A DNA stretch of 64,000 bases from Streptomyces sp. B93 (GCF_018070565.1 NZ_JAGPXL010000033.1:16585-80584); one strand, 5' to 3'. Positions 1 through 8,061 are shown, counted from the first letter of the stretch. Program-made: numbers and translations. The notes: generated from the sequence alone by a model not told the origin.

Positions 1-322
1 GCGCCAGCAGCAGGTCCAGGTTGGCCTTGTCGTCTCCGTGACGGCCCGCCCAGCGGGCGGAGAAGATGCCGGGGGCGCCGTTCAGTACGTCCACGCAGAG
101 ACCGGAGTCGTCGGCGACGGCGGGCAGTCCGGTGGCCCGCGCCAGGGCGTGCGCCTTCAGCAGCGCGTTCTGGGCGAAGGTGACGCCGGTCTCCTTGACG
201 TCCGGGATCTCGGGGTAGGCATCCGCGCCGACGAGGTCATGCGGCAGCCCTGCGTCGGCGAGGATGGCCCTCAGTTCGGTGATCTTTCCGGCGTTACGGG
301 TGGCGAGGATCAGGCGGGTCAT
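1..322 (-). CDS. rdgB: RdgB/HAM1 non-canonical purine NTP pyrophosphatase (partial, 3' end outside window)
   Basis: Reverse-strand reading from the ATG at 322 gives MTRLILATRNAGKITELRAI, the classic N-terminus of the RdgB/HAM1 family (hydrolysis of dITP/XTP to monophosphates, cleaning the nucleotide pool). Further on come the family signatures EIPDVKETG, FAQNALLKA and VADDSGLCVDVLNGAPGIFSARWAG. About 107 residues of the usual ~200 are visible; the rest lies left of base 1. It lies downstream of rph in the same direction, the common actinobacterial order rph-rdgB, but a small lipoprotein gene and a hairpin sit between them here, so independent transcription is likely. Confidence 0.93.
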   Translation of the reverse strand, partial: MTRLILATRNAGKITELRAILADAGLPHDLVGADAYPEIPDVKETGVTFAQNALLKAHALARATGLPAVADDSGLCVDVLNGAPGIFSARWAGRHGDDKANLDLLLA

Positions 323-335
323 GCGGCCCAGTATC

Positions 336-432
336 CCGGGGCGCCGCAAGGCGCCCCTTCAGGGGGCGCGGGGAACTGCGCGCCCGGCCACGACGAACCC
401 GCGGCCGGCAGACGGCCCACCCTCACCCACCG
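336..432. repeat. Streptomyces interspersed intergenic repeat, copy 1, with rho-independent hairpin
   Basis: The stretch contains the arms GGGGCGCC (338-345) and GGCGCCCC (350-357) around a GCAA loop, then GCGCGGGGAACTGCGCG and CGGCCACGACGAACCCGCGG. From memory this wording recurs between many Streptomyces genes; a diverged, oppositely oriented relative lies at about 6440-6545. The hairpin is positioned to terminate the minus-strand lipoprotein gene that ends at 439. Confidence 0.6.
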
Positions 433-438
433 CAACCG

Positions 439-840
439 CTACGGCGTACAGACCTTCGTCAGTTCCCCGGCCGCGTCCGTCACACCGCTGATGTCGGGCG
501 TGGCATCCCCGTTCTCCACCGCGGTGGTGACCTCCACCAACGCCTCCCGCAGATTCGCCGTCGCCTTGTCGAGGTCGGCGTCCCCGGTCTCGCTGTCGAT
601 CCGGTCGAGGCTGTCATCGACCGCCTCGATGGCCTCCTGGGTCTGGGTGGGGTCCTCGGCCGCCGCGTCCACCGCCTGCTGGAGATCGGTGACGGCGTCG
701 GCGACGGCGTCGGCCGTCTCGACGCAGTCGAGCGCCTTGCTGACGGCGTCGCACCCCGTGGTCAGCCCGACCGTCAGCCCGATGGCTGCCACGGTGGTGG
801 CGATGACGGTACGGCTGCGCCGACGACGGCTCACGGCCAT
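439..840 (-). CDS. Small secreted lipoprotein, function unknown
   Basis: 133 residues from the ATG at 840 (MAVSRRRRSRTVIATTVAA). A longer frame exists upstream, but this start gives a proper signal peptide: Arg-rich n-region, hydrophobic core, then the lipobox LTTGC, so the mature protein should be anchored by a lipidated cysteine near residue 29. The mature part is acidic and predicted helical (DAVADAVTDLQQAVDAAAEDPTQT...), with heptad-like spacing. It ends KVCTP, and two other cysteines could form disulfides. No recognised domain. It stands alone between rph and rdgB with its own hairpin terminator at 338-357. Role unknown. Confidence 0.8.
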   Translation of the reverse strand: MAVSRRRRSRTVIATTVAAIGLTVGLTTGCDAVSKALDCVETADAVADAVTDLQQAVDAAAEDPTQTQEAIEAVDDSLDRIDSETGDADLDKATANLREALVEVTTAVENGDATPDISGVTDAAGELTKVCTP

Positions 841-982
841 GGATGGGTCCCTCCCTCGTGCGGGCCCGCGGGGCCCTGGCTCCTGGCCGGGCGCACAGGG
901 ATGAGCCGTGCGCCCGTACCCGTACGGACGCGACGGCACCCGGCGCGGTTGCCCGCGCCGACCACCAGCCTTGGTACGCCCT

Positions 983-1720
<738 letters not shown>

Positions 1721-1743
1721 GGGGTGAGCCTAGCCCCCATGGC

Positions 1744-1776
1744 GAAGGGCCCCTCCCACCCGGGGAAGGGCCCTTC
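1744..1776 (-). terminator. Hairpin terminator downstream of nagF
   Basis: Perfect 9-bp arms GAAGGGCCC (1744-1752) and GGGCCCTTC (1768-1776). It lies 18 bases beyond the stop of nagF and ahead of rph in the direction of transcription. Confidence 0.7.
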
Positions 1777-1793
1777 ACCGACGGGACCAGAGG

Positions 1794-2027
1794 TCACATC
1801 ATGTCTTCGATGTCCGCCGCGATCGGGTCGGCGTCGGTGCCGATGACGACCTGGATGGCGGTGCCCATCTTGACGACGCCGTGGGCGCCCGCGGCCTTCA
1901 GGGCGGCGTCGTCGACCACCGAGGCGTCGCCGACCTCGACCCGCAGGCGCGTGATGCAGCCCTCGATCTCCTCGATGTTGTCGATGCCGCCGAGCCCGGC
2001 AACGATCTTCTCAGCCTTGCTGGCCAT
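1794..2027 (-). CDS. nagF: PTS system GlcNAc-specific EIIB component (NagF type)
   Basis: 77 residues from ATG 2027 (MASKAEKIVAGLGGIDNIEE). This is a stand-alone EIIB domain of the glucose/GlcNAc PTS family: the phosphorylated cysteine lies in IEGCITRLRVEV (Cys24), followed by the family end VQVVIGTDADPIAADIE. It passes phosphate from EIIA to the incoming sugar at the membrane partner EIIC. The genes for two EIIC proteins are divergent (nagE1) and next (nagE2). An upstream in-frame ATG at 2057 would add ten residues not typical of the family. A DasR box sits between nagF and nagE1 and may serve both. Confidence 0.93.
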   Translation of the reverse strand: MASKAEKIVAGLGGIDNIEEIEGCITRLRVEVGDASVVDDAALKAAGAHGVVKMGTAIQVVIGTDADPIAADIEDMM

Positions 2028-2153
2028 GTGCTTCTCCCTGATCCGAACCGCGTTCATCGCAGTAACCGCAGTAACCCACAGTTGGCCCAGCTACGCGAGC
2101 GTTCGGGCCGTGGGGACCGCAGGATGACGTCACGGCGACACCCTCGTCCCACG

Positions 2154-2169
2154 ACTGGTCTACACCACC
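2154..2169 (+). promoter_or_regulatory. DasR-responsive element (dre) between nagF and nagE1
   Basis: ACTGGTCTACACCACC matches the 16-bp DasR operator consensus (ACTGGTCTAGACCACT-like) known from Streptomyces GlcNAc genes, with the core GGTCTxxACC intact. It lies 44 bases before the nagE1 start and 127 before the nagF start. DasR is a GntR-family repressor released by phosphorylated glucosamine. Confidence 0.85.
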
Positions 2170-2212
2170 TCACAGACGGTCGCCAAACCGCCCGGAAGGA
2201 CGCCCCACGCGT

Positions 2213-3508
2213 ATGAGTTCCGACGCCGCCGCCCCCAGCCCGGCCCGCGCCCGCTGGAACAGGCTGTTCCAGGGCCTCCAGAAGATGGGGCGCAGCCTCC
2301 AGCTCCCCATCGCCGTCCTCCCGGCGGCGGGCATCCTCAACCGGCTGGGGCAGCCGGACGTCTTCGGCGACGACGGGCTGGGCTGGACCGATGTCGCCAA
2401 GGTGATGAACGGCGCGGGCGGCGCGCTGCTGGACAGCGCGCTGGGGCTGCCGCTGCTGTTCTGCGTCGGCGTGGCGATCGGCATGGCGAAGAAGGCCGAC
2501 GGCTCCACGGCGCTGGCGGCGGTGGCCGGGTTCCTCGTCTACTACAACGTGCTGCTCCAGTTCCCGGAGGACTGCCCGGACGGTACGGAGGAAGTCCCGA
2601 ACGTCGGCTGCCAGGGAACGGCCGACGGGACGGTGACGGCCTTCACCTACCAGAACCCCGGCGTCTTCGGCGGCATCGTGATGGGGCTGCTCGCGGCCTT
2701 CTTCTGGGCCCGCTTCCACCGCACCAAGCTGGTCGACTGGCTGGGCTTCTTCAACGGCCGCCGACTGGTCCCCATCATCATGGCGTTCGTGGCGATCGCC
2801 TTCGCCGCGCTCTGTCTGTGGGTCTGGCCGCCGATCGGCGACGCGCTGGAGAGCTTCAGCGACTGGATGAGCGACCTCGGCGCCTGGGGCGCGGGCGTCT
2901 TCGGCGTCGCCAACCGGGCGCTCCTGGTCATCGGGCTGCACCAGTTCCTCAACGTGCCCATCTGGTTCCAGTTCGGCAGCTACACCAAGCCGGACGGGGA
3001 AGTGGTGCACGGCGACATCAACATGTTCCTCGCGGGGGACCCGGACGCGGGCCAGTTCACCTCGGGCTTCTTCCCGATCATGATGTTCGCGCTGCCCGCC
3101 GCCGCGCTCGCCATCACGCACTGCGCGAAACCGCACCGCCGCAAGGAGGTCGGCGGTCTGATGCTGTCGGTGGCGCTGACGTCGTTCGTCACCGGCATCA
3201 CCGAGCCGATCGAGTACTCGTTCCTGTTCATCGCGCCCGCGCTGTACGCGGTGCACGCCGTGCTGACCGGGGTGTCGATGGCGCTGACCTGGGGGCTCGG
3301 GGTGCACGACGGCTTCAGCTTCTCGGCCGGGCTGATCGACTACATCATCAACTGGAACCTGGCGACGAGACCGTGGGCGATCATCCCGATCGGGCTGGGC
3401 TTCGCGGCCGTCTACTACGCCGTCTTCCGCTTCGCAATCACCCGCTTCGACCTCAAGACCCCGGGCCGCGAACCGGAGGACGAGGTGGAGGACGTCACCA
3501 AGGTCTGA
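2213..3508 (+). CDS. nagE1: PTS system GlcNAc-specific EIIC permease (NagE1)
   Basis: 431 residues, membrane-spanning EIIC domain of the glucose superfamily. Key signatures: FQGLQKMGRSLQLPIAVLPAAGIL at the N-terminus, KKADGSTALAAVAGFLVYYNVL, FHRTKLVDWLGFFNGRRLVPI, and the sugar-binding loop FVTGITEPIEYSFLFIAP with the conserved Glu of the TEPIE motif. It lacks fused EIIB and EIIA domains; EIIB is the divergent nagF. Start ATG 2213 has GAAGGA twelve bases upstream. About 60% or more of residues match the neighbour nagE2 by eye; NagE1 has an insert (EDCPDGTEEVPNVGCQGTAD) in the periplasmic loop. In S. coelicolor the nagE2 homologue is the main permease and nagE1 is accessory; I assume the same here. 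Confidence 0.93.
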   Translation: MSSDAAAPSPARARWNRLFQGLQKMGRSLQLPIAVLPAAGILNRLGQPDVFGDDGLGWTDVAKVMNGAGGALLDSALGLPLLFCVGVAIGMAKKADGSTALAAVAGFLVYYNVLLQFPEDCPDGTEEVPNVGCQGTADGTVTAFTYQNPGVFGGIVMGLLAAFFWARFHRTKLVDWLGFFNGRRLVPIIMAFVAIAFAALCLWVWPPIGDALESFSDWMSDLGAWGAGVFGVANRALLVIGLHQFLNVPIWFQFGSYTKPDGEVVHGDINMFLAGDPDAGQFTSGFFPIMMFALPAAALAITHCAKPHRRKEVGGLMLSVALTSFVTGITEPIEYSFLFIAPALYAVHAVLTGVSMALTWGLGVHDGFSFSAGLIDYIINWNLATRPWAIIPIGLGFAAVYYAVFRFAITRFDLKTPGREPEDEVEDVTKV

Positions 3509-3539
3509 CCCCGGCGGAAGTGCCGCCCGAAGACCCACG

Positions 3540-3584
3540 GACCCCGTCTCCGAGCACGGTCAGCGACCGGCCGGACACGGGGTC
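3540..3584 (+). terminator. Possible terminator after nagE1
   Basis: Outer arms GACCCCGT (3540-3547) and ACGGGGTC (3577-3584) enclose a second small hairpin CGGTC-AGC-GACCG (3557-3569). It starts 32 bases past the nagE1 stop. Confidence 0.5.
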
Positions 3585-3644
3585 TCTGACGTCACAAAAC
3601 CGGTAGGAAGCGCGGGTTCCTTATCTCACCTTCATCGTGCTAGA

Positions 3645-3677
3645 ACAGGTCTACACCACTGAGTGGTGTAGACCACC
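3645..3677 (+). promoter_or_regulatory. Double, mirror-image DasR box upstream of nagE2
   Basis: Two 16-bp dre-like sequences face each other: ACAGGTCTACACCACT (3645-3660) and AGTGGTGTAGACCACC (3662-3677). Their inner 13 bases (3648-3660 and 3662-3674) are an exact inverted repeat with a single G between them. The nagE2 RBS GGAGGA (3685-3690) and ATG (3694) follow immediately, so a bound repressor would sit within 17 bases of the start codon. Confidence 0.88.
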
Positions 3678-3693
3678 ACCCGATGGAGGAAGT

Positions 3694-4944
3694 ATGAGCA
3701 CCGCCACCGATTCGGCGGCCCCCGCAAAGAAGCGGGGATCCGGTCTGTTCCAGGGTCTTCAGAAGGTCGGCCGCAGCCTACAGCTGCCGATCGCCGTCCT
3801 TCCGGCGGCGGGCATCCTGCTCCGCCTCGGCCAGCCCGACGTCTTCGGCGACGACGGTCTGGGCTGGGGCAAGGTGGCCGACGTGTTCGCCACCGCCGGT
3901 GACGCCGTCTTCGCCAACCTGCCGCTGCTGTTCTGCATAGGTGTCGCCATCGGCTTCGCCAAGAAGGCCGACGGCTCCACCGCGCTGGCCGCCGTGGTCG
4001 GCTTCCTGGTCTACAGCAACGTGCTGAAGGCGTTCCCGGTCACCGAGGCCAAGGTCCAGGAGGGCGCGGACATAGCCGCGACCTACAACAACCCCGGTGT
4101 CCTCGGCGGCATCCTGATGGGTCTGCTGTCGGCGGTGCTGTGGCAGCGCTTCCACCGCACCAAGCTGGTGGACTGGCTCGGGTTCTTCAACGGCCGCCGG
4201 CTGGTCCCGATCATCATGGCCTTCGTCGGCACCCTCATGGGCGTCTTCTTCGGTCTGGTCTGGGAACCGATCGGTGAGGGCATCTCGGACGTGGGTGAGT
4301 GGATCACCGGGCTGGGTGCCGCGGGCGCCGGTCTCTTCGGTCTGATCAACCGCGCGCTGATCCCGATCGGCATGCACCAGTTCGTGAACACCGTCTCCTG
4401 GTTCCAGATCGGCGACTTCACCAACGCCGCGGGCGAGGTCGTGCACGGTGACCTGAACCGCTTCTTCGCCGGTGACCCGGACGCCGGTCAGTTCATGTCG
4501 GGCTTCTTCCCGATCATGATGTTCGGCCTCCCGGCCGCAGCCCTCGCCATCGCGCACGCCGCCCGCCCGGAGCGCCGCAAGGCCGTGATGGGCATGATGA
4601 TCTCGCTGGCGCTGACCTCCTTCGTGACCGGTGTGACCGAGCCGATCGAGTTCTCGTTCATGTTCATCGCCCCGGTGCTGTACGTGATCCACGCGGTGCT
4701 CACGGCCCTGTCCATGGCGATCACCTGGGCGCTCGGTGTCCACGCGGGCTTCACCTTCTCCGCGGGCGTCATCGACTACGGCCTCAACTGGAACCTCGCC
4801 ACCAAGCCCTGGCTGATCATCCCCATCGGTCTGGTCTTCGCGGTGATCTACTACGTGGTCTTCCGCTTCGCCATCACCAAGTTCAACCTCGCCACCCCGG
4901 GCCGTGAGCCCGAGGAGGAGGTCGAGGACCTCACCAAGGCGTGA
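3694..4944 (+). CDS. nagE2: PTS system GlcNAc-specific EIIC permease (NagE2)
   Basis: 416 residues from MSTATDSAAPAKKRGSG. The upstream in-frame ATG at 3637 would run through the DasR operators, and the ATG at 3694 has a good GGAGGA, so 3694 is the start. EIIC signatures as in NagE1: SLQLPIAVLPAAGIL, KKADGSTALAAVVGFLVYSNVL, FHRTKLVDWLGFFNGRRLVPI, TEPIEFSFMFIAP. Roughly ten transmembrane segments. Third-position choice is less GC-extreme than in nagE1 (many GGT, GTC and ACC codons), suggesting higher expression. It is followed by a strong terminator at 4965-5000. Imports and phosphorylates N-acetylglucosamine together with NagF and the general PTS proteins. Confidence 0.95.
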   Translation: MSTATDSAAPAKKRGSGLFQGLQKVGRSLQLPIAVLPAAGILLRLGQPDVFGDDGLGWGKVADVFATAGDAVFANLPLLFCIGVAIGFAKKADGSTALAAVVGFLVYSNVLKAFPVTEAKVQEGADIAATYNNPGVLGGILMGLLSAVLWQRFHRTKLVDWLGFFNGRRLVPIIMAFVGTLMGVFFGLVWEPIGEGISDVGEWITGLGAAGAGLFGLINRALIPIGMHQFVNTVSWFQIGDFTNAAGEVVHGDLNRFFAGDPDAGQFMSGFFPIMMFGLPAAALAIAHAARPERRKAVMGMMISLALTSFVTGVTEPIEFSFMFIAPVLYVIHAVLTALSMAITWALGVHAGFTFSAGVIDYGLNWNLATKPWLIIPIGLVFAVIYYVVFRFAITKFNLATPGREPEEEVEDLTKA

Positions 4945-4964
4945 GTCCCGGCCGCACGGCAGAC

Positions 4965-5000
4965 GAAGGCCCCCCGAGCGATGAGGCTCGGGGGGCCTTC
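4965..5000. terminator. Strong bidirectional terminator after nagE2
   Basis: Perfect 15-bp inverted repeat GAAGGCCCCCCGAGC (4965-4979) / GCTCGGGGGGCCTTC (4986-5000) with a six-base loop. It lies between the convergent nagE2 and MBL hydrolase genes. Confidence 0.92.
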
Positions 5001-5017
5001 GGCGTACGGCGACGGTC

Positions 5018-5770
5018 TCAGATCTCGTACGACGCACCCGGCGCCGCCAGTTCCACCGGCCCGTCGTACACCGCGCGGGCGTCGGCCAGGTTGAGCCGGG
5101 GGTCGGTCCACGGCGGGATGTGGGTGAGGACCAGGCGGCGGACGCCCGCACGGGCCGCCGTCTCGCCCGCCTCACGGCCGTTGAGGTGGAGGTCGGGGAT
5201 GTCCTCCTTGCCGTGGGTGAAGGCGGCCTCGCACAGGAACAGGTCGGTGTCCCGGGCCAGCGCGTCCAGCGCCGGGGTGACCCCCGTGTCGCCGGAGTAC
5301 GTCAGCGACCTGCCCGCGTGCTCGATCCGGATGCCGTACGCCTCCACGGGGTGCGCGACGCGCTCGGTGTGCACGGTGAACGGCCCGATGTCGAAGGTGG
5401 ACGGCTTGACCGTGTGGAAGTCGAACACCTCGCTCATCGAGGAGGCGGTGGGGGTGTCGGCGTAGGCCGTGGTCAGACGGTGTTCGGTGCCCTCGGGGCC
5501 GTAGACCGGGATCGGAGCGCAGCGGCCGCCGTCGTGCCGGTAGTAACGCGCCACGAAATAGGCGCACATGTCGATGCAGTGGTCGGCGTGCAGATGGCTC
5601 AGGAAGATCGCGTCGAGGTCGTAGAGACCGCAGTGGCGCTGCAACTCGCCGAGGGCGCCGTTGCCCATGTCGAGAAGCAGCCGGAAGCCGTCGGCCTCGA
5701 CGAGGTAGCTCGAGCAGGCCGATTCCGCGGACGGGAACGACCCCGAGCAGCCGACGACGGTGAGCTTCAT
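5018..5770 (-). CDS. MBL-fold metallo-hydrolase (RNase Z / arylsulfatase-like)
   Basis: 250 residues from ATG 5770, preceded by GGAGG at ten bases spacing. The metallo-beta-lactamase signature is SHLHADHC (HxHxDH at 59-64), with later ligands in YSGDTGVTP and the C-terminal LTHIPPW histidine. The N-terminus MKLTVVGCSGSFPSAESACSSYL resembles the RNase Z and pyrroloquinoline/arylsulfatase branch that uses a di-zinc site. Substrate cannot be told from sequence. Near-universal in Streptomyces beside rph and the nag genes; single gene with its own terminator downstream. Confidence 0.88.
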   Translation of the reverse strand: MKLTVVGCSGSFPSAESACSSYLVEADGFRLLLDMGNGALGELQRHCGLYDLDAIFLSHLHADHCIDMCAYFVARYYRHDGGRCAPIPVYGPEGTEHRLTTAYADTPTASSMSEVFDFHTVKPSTFDIGPFTVHTERVAHPVEAYGIRIEHAGRSLTYSGDTGVTPALDALARDTDLFLCEAAFTHGKEDIPDLHLNGREAGETAARAGVRRLVLTHIPPWTDPRLNLADARAVYDGPVELAAPGASYEI

Positions 5771-5975
5771 GAAGCAGAAACCTCCGCTGGCGGATGGTGA
5801 GAGACGGGGGTCGTGCGGTCCGTCGAGCGTAAGGCGCAAAACGTCCGGTCGCTCCTCCGCCAAGGGCTGTTGTGGGGGAACTCACCTGTGCTGTCACCGG
5901 TTCGGCTGGACGTGGGGCGTGTGGGACGGAGCAAGGGGCGCGCGGGAAGGGGCGGGCGCCGGTACCGTCTGCGGT

Positions 5976-6425
5976 ATGGACACGTCCTGGTGGCTGGCGC
6001 TCGCGGCGGTGGTACTGCTCGCGCTGGTCGCCACGCTCGTCGACGGGTGGGGGCGCGGGCACGCGCCGAGGGCGGCACGGCGGGGGCGGACGCGGGGTGC
6101 GGCGGAGGGACCCGGGACGCTGCCGCGGCCCGCGGAGATCTGGTGGGCGAACGTGCCCTACGAGGACGGGCCGGAGTCCAAGGACCGGCCCTGTCTGGTG
6201 CTGAGCGTGCGGGGGCGGCACGCCACCGTCGCCAAGATCACCAGCAGGTACCGTGACGAGCGGGCCGGGGTGATCCCGCTGCCGCCGGGCACGGTCGGGG
6301 ACGCGCGGGGGCGGCCGAGCTTCCTGGAGACGGACGAGCTGCGCCGGGTCCCGATGGGGGACTTCCGGCGGCGGGCGGGGGTCGTGGACCCGGTCCTGTG
6401 GGACCAGGTCCGTCACCTCGCGTAG
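5976..6425 (+). CDS. PemK/MazF-family protein with N-terminal membrane anchor
   Basis: 149 residues from ATG 5976. Residues 5-22 (WWLALAAVVLLALVATLV) form one transmembrane helix, followed by an Arg/Gly/Ala linker. Residues 50-149 look like a PemK/MazF SH3-barrel: RPAEIWWANVPYEDGPESKDRPCLVLS, then VAKITSRY, and a late FLETDELRRVP strand. Classical MazF toxins are soluble mRNA interferases paired with a small antitoxin; here no antitoxin gene is adjacent and the domain is tethered to the membrane. The function may therefore be housekeeping rather than toxic. Stop overlaps a hairpin at 6425-6442. Confidence 0.78.
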   Translation: MDTSWWLALAAVVLLALVATLVDGWGRGHAPRAARRGRTRGAAEGPGTLPRPAEIWWANVPYEDGPESKDRPCLVLSVRGRHATVAKITSRYRDERAGVIPLPPGTVGDARGRPSFLETDELRRVPMGDFRRRAGVVDPVLWDQVRHLA

Positions 6426-6442
6426 CGCTCCGCGGGGAGCGC
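6425..6442 (+). terminator. Short hairpin at the stop of the PemK-like gene
   Basis: Perfect 7-bp arms GCGCTCC (6425-6431) and GGAGCGC (6436-6442) with a GCGG loop. Confidence 0.55.
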
Positions 6443-6545
6443 CGTTCGTCGTGTGCCGCGCCGTCGTGGCTGGTCGCGCCCACGCGGCGGAGCCGCACAA
6501 TGACACAGCCCCGCGCCCCTTGTAGGGCGTTGCCCTTGAGGGCGT
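6440..6545. repeat. Streptomyces interspersed intergenic repeat, copy 2 (diverged)
   Basis: The reverse complement contains AAGGGGCGCGGGGCTG and GCGCGACCAGCCACGACG, matching the copy at 336-432 in order and spacing. Two small hairpins close it: AGGGC-GTT-GCCCT (6524-6536) and GGGCG-TTA-CGCCC (6540-6552), the second centred on the cysM stop codon. It serves as the intergenic spacer between two convergent genes. Confidence 0.55.
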
Positions 6546-7495
6546 TACGCCCAGAGCTGTCCCTGGAGCGTCTCGATGGCCTCCTCCGTCGTGGCCGCCG
6601 TGTAGACGCCGGTGGAGAGGTACTTCCAGCCGCCGTCGGCCACGACGAAGACGATGTCGGCGCTCTCGCCCGCCTTGACGGCCTTCCTGCCGACGCCGAT
6701 CGCGGCGTGCAGCGACGCGCCGGTGGAGACGCCCGCGAAGATGCCCTCCTGCTGGAGGAGTTCACGGGTGCGGGTGACCGCGTCGGCGGAGCCGACCGAG
6801 AAGCGGGTGGTGAGGACGGAGGCGTCGTACAGCTCGGGGACGAAGCCCTCGTCCAGGTTGCGCAGGCCGTACACCAGGTCGTCGTAGCGCGGTTCGGCGG
6901 CGACGACCTTGACGTCCGGCTTGTGCTCGCGCAGGTAGCGGCCGACGCCCATCAGGGTGCCGGTGGTGCCGAGGCCCGCGACGAAGTGGGTGATCGAGGG
7001 GAGGTCGGCGAGGATCTCCGGGCCGGTGGTGGCGTAGTGGGCGCCCGCGTTGTCCGGGTTGCCGTATTGGTAGAGCATCACCCAGTCGGGGTGCTCGGCG
7101 GACAGCTCCTTGGCCACGCGTACGGCGGTGTTGGAGCCGCCCGCGGCCGGGGAGGAGATGATCTCGGCGCCCCACATGGCGAGCAGGTCACGGCGTTCCT
7201 GCGAGGTGTTCTCGGGCATCACGCACACGATGCGGTAGCCCTTGAGCTTGGCCGCCATGGCCAGCGAGATGCCGGTGTTGCCGCTGGTCGGCTCGAGGAT
7301 CGTGCAGCCGGGGGTGAGGCGGCCGTCCTTCTCCGCCTGCTCGATCATGTGCAGGGCGGGGCGGTCCTTGACCGAGCCGGTCGGGTTGCGGTCCTCCAGC
7401 TTGGCCCAGATCCGGACGTCGGCGGACGGCGACAGCCGCGGCAGGCGCACCAGGGGGGTGTTGCCCACCGCGGCCAGCGGGGAGTCGTAGCGCAT
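6545..7495 (-). CDS. cysM: O-phosphoserine-type cysteine synthase (CysM)
   Basis: 316 residues, fold-type II PLP enzyme. The PLP lysine is in NPTGSVKDRPALHMI (Lys43), the substrate loop is PTSGNTG (69-75), and the phosphate cup is GLGTTGTLMGVGRYL. In mycobacteria the CysM encoded beside cysO takes O-phosphoserine and the thiocarboxylate of CysO to make CysO-cysteine, which Mec then cleaves. The same three genes are clustered here, so I assign that role rather than the O-acetylserine enzyme CysK. Six bases separate it from cysO; they are one transcript. Confidence 0.93.
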   Translation of the reverse strand: MRYDSPLAAVGNTPLVRLPRLSPSADVRIWAKLEDRNPTGSVKDRPALHMIEQAEKDGRLTPGCTILEPTSGNTGISLAMAAKLKGYRIVCVMPENTSQERRDLLAMWGAEIISSPAAGGSNTAVRVAKELSAEHPDWVMLYQYGNPDNAGAHYATTGPEILADLPSITHFVAGLGTTGTLMGVGRYLREHKPDVKVVAAEPRYDDLVYGLRNLDEGFVPELYDASVLTTRFSVGSADAVTRTRELLQQEGIFAGVSTGASLHAAIGVGRKAVKAGESADIVFVVADGGWKYLSTGVYTAATTEEAIETLQGQLWA

Positions 7496-7501
7496 CGCCG
7501 A

Positions 7502-7780
7502 TCAGGCCATACCACCGGCGACGGCCGGCAGGATCGTGACGTTGTCGCCGTCGGTGAGCTTGGTGTTGATGCCGTCGAGGAAGCGGACGTCCTCGTCGTT
7601 CAGGTAGACGTTGACGAAGCGGCGCAGCTCCCCGGCGTCCACCAGGCGGTCCTGGATGCCCGCGTGCCGGGACTCGAGGTCGGTGAACAGGTCGGCGAGG
7701 GTGTCCCCGGTCCCCTCCACCGCCTTCTGACCGTCGGTGTACGGGCGGAGGATGGTCGGGATGCGGACCTCGATGGCCAT
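7502..7780 (-). CDS. cysO: Sulfur-carrier protein CysO (MoaD/ThiS family)
   Basis: 92 residues from ATG 7780 (MAIEVRIPTILRPYTDGQKA), a ubiquitin-fold sulfur carrier. Family features: VNVYLNDEDVRFLDG and the terminal TKLTDGDNVTILPAVAGG. The C-terminal Gly-Gly is normally the very end, where the thiocarboxylate forms; here it is followed by Met-Ala, read clearly as GGT GGT ATG GCC TGA. Activation would therefore require removal of those two residues, a job suited to the JAMM peptidase Mec encoded nearby. Start chosen because the 24 extra residues of the longer frame are not family-like and the ATG has an upstream AGGAG. Confidence 0.93.
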   Translation of the reverse strand: MAIEVRIPTILRPYTDGQKAVEGTGDTLADLFTDLESRHAGIQDRLVDAGELRRFVNVYLNDEDVRFLDGINTKLTDGDNVTILPAVAGGMA

Positions 7781-7877
7781 GTCAAAGGGCTCCTGTCGAA
7801 GGAAGGGGTCTGGTGGGAGGGCGCACGCACGCGTGAGCGCGCGCCGCGGCACACGGCCGTACGGCGGAAGCGCAGTT

Positions 7878-7973
7878 TCAACAGATGGCGCTGGCGAGCC
7901 TGCACAGATCGACGTGCAGCCGCGCCACGAGCAGCGTGCCCGGCGTCTTGTCGCTCACGTCGAAGAGAACCAT
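7878..7973 (-). CDS. 31-residue putative leader peptide upstream of cysO-cysM
   Basis: Too short to be called by standard gene prediction. Reverse-strand reading from ATG 7973 gives MVLFDVSDKT...LLVARLHVDLCRLASAIC followed by TGA at 7878. The ending LVxRxHVDLxRxASAxC matches the actinobacterial 'putative leader peptide' family found ahead of sulfur-metabolism genes. It carries cysteines at positions 24 and 31, the last sense codon being TGT, consistent with ribosome stalling when cysteinyl-tRNA is scarce. A GTG at codon 6 is an alternative start. It ends 97 bases before cysO. Confidence 0.8.
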   Translation of the reverse strand: MVLFDVSDKTPGTLLVARLHVDLCRLASAIC

Positions 7974-8061
7974 GGGCTCATCGTATCGATTCCCGGTCCG
8001 GCTCCTGGAATGTGATCTCACATCGTGGATGATTCCTGCCCACCCACTGGGCACCGCGCCG

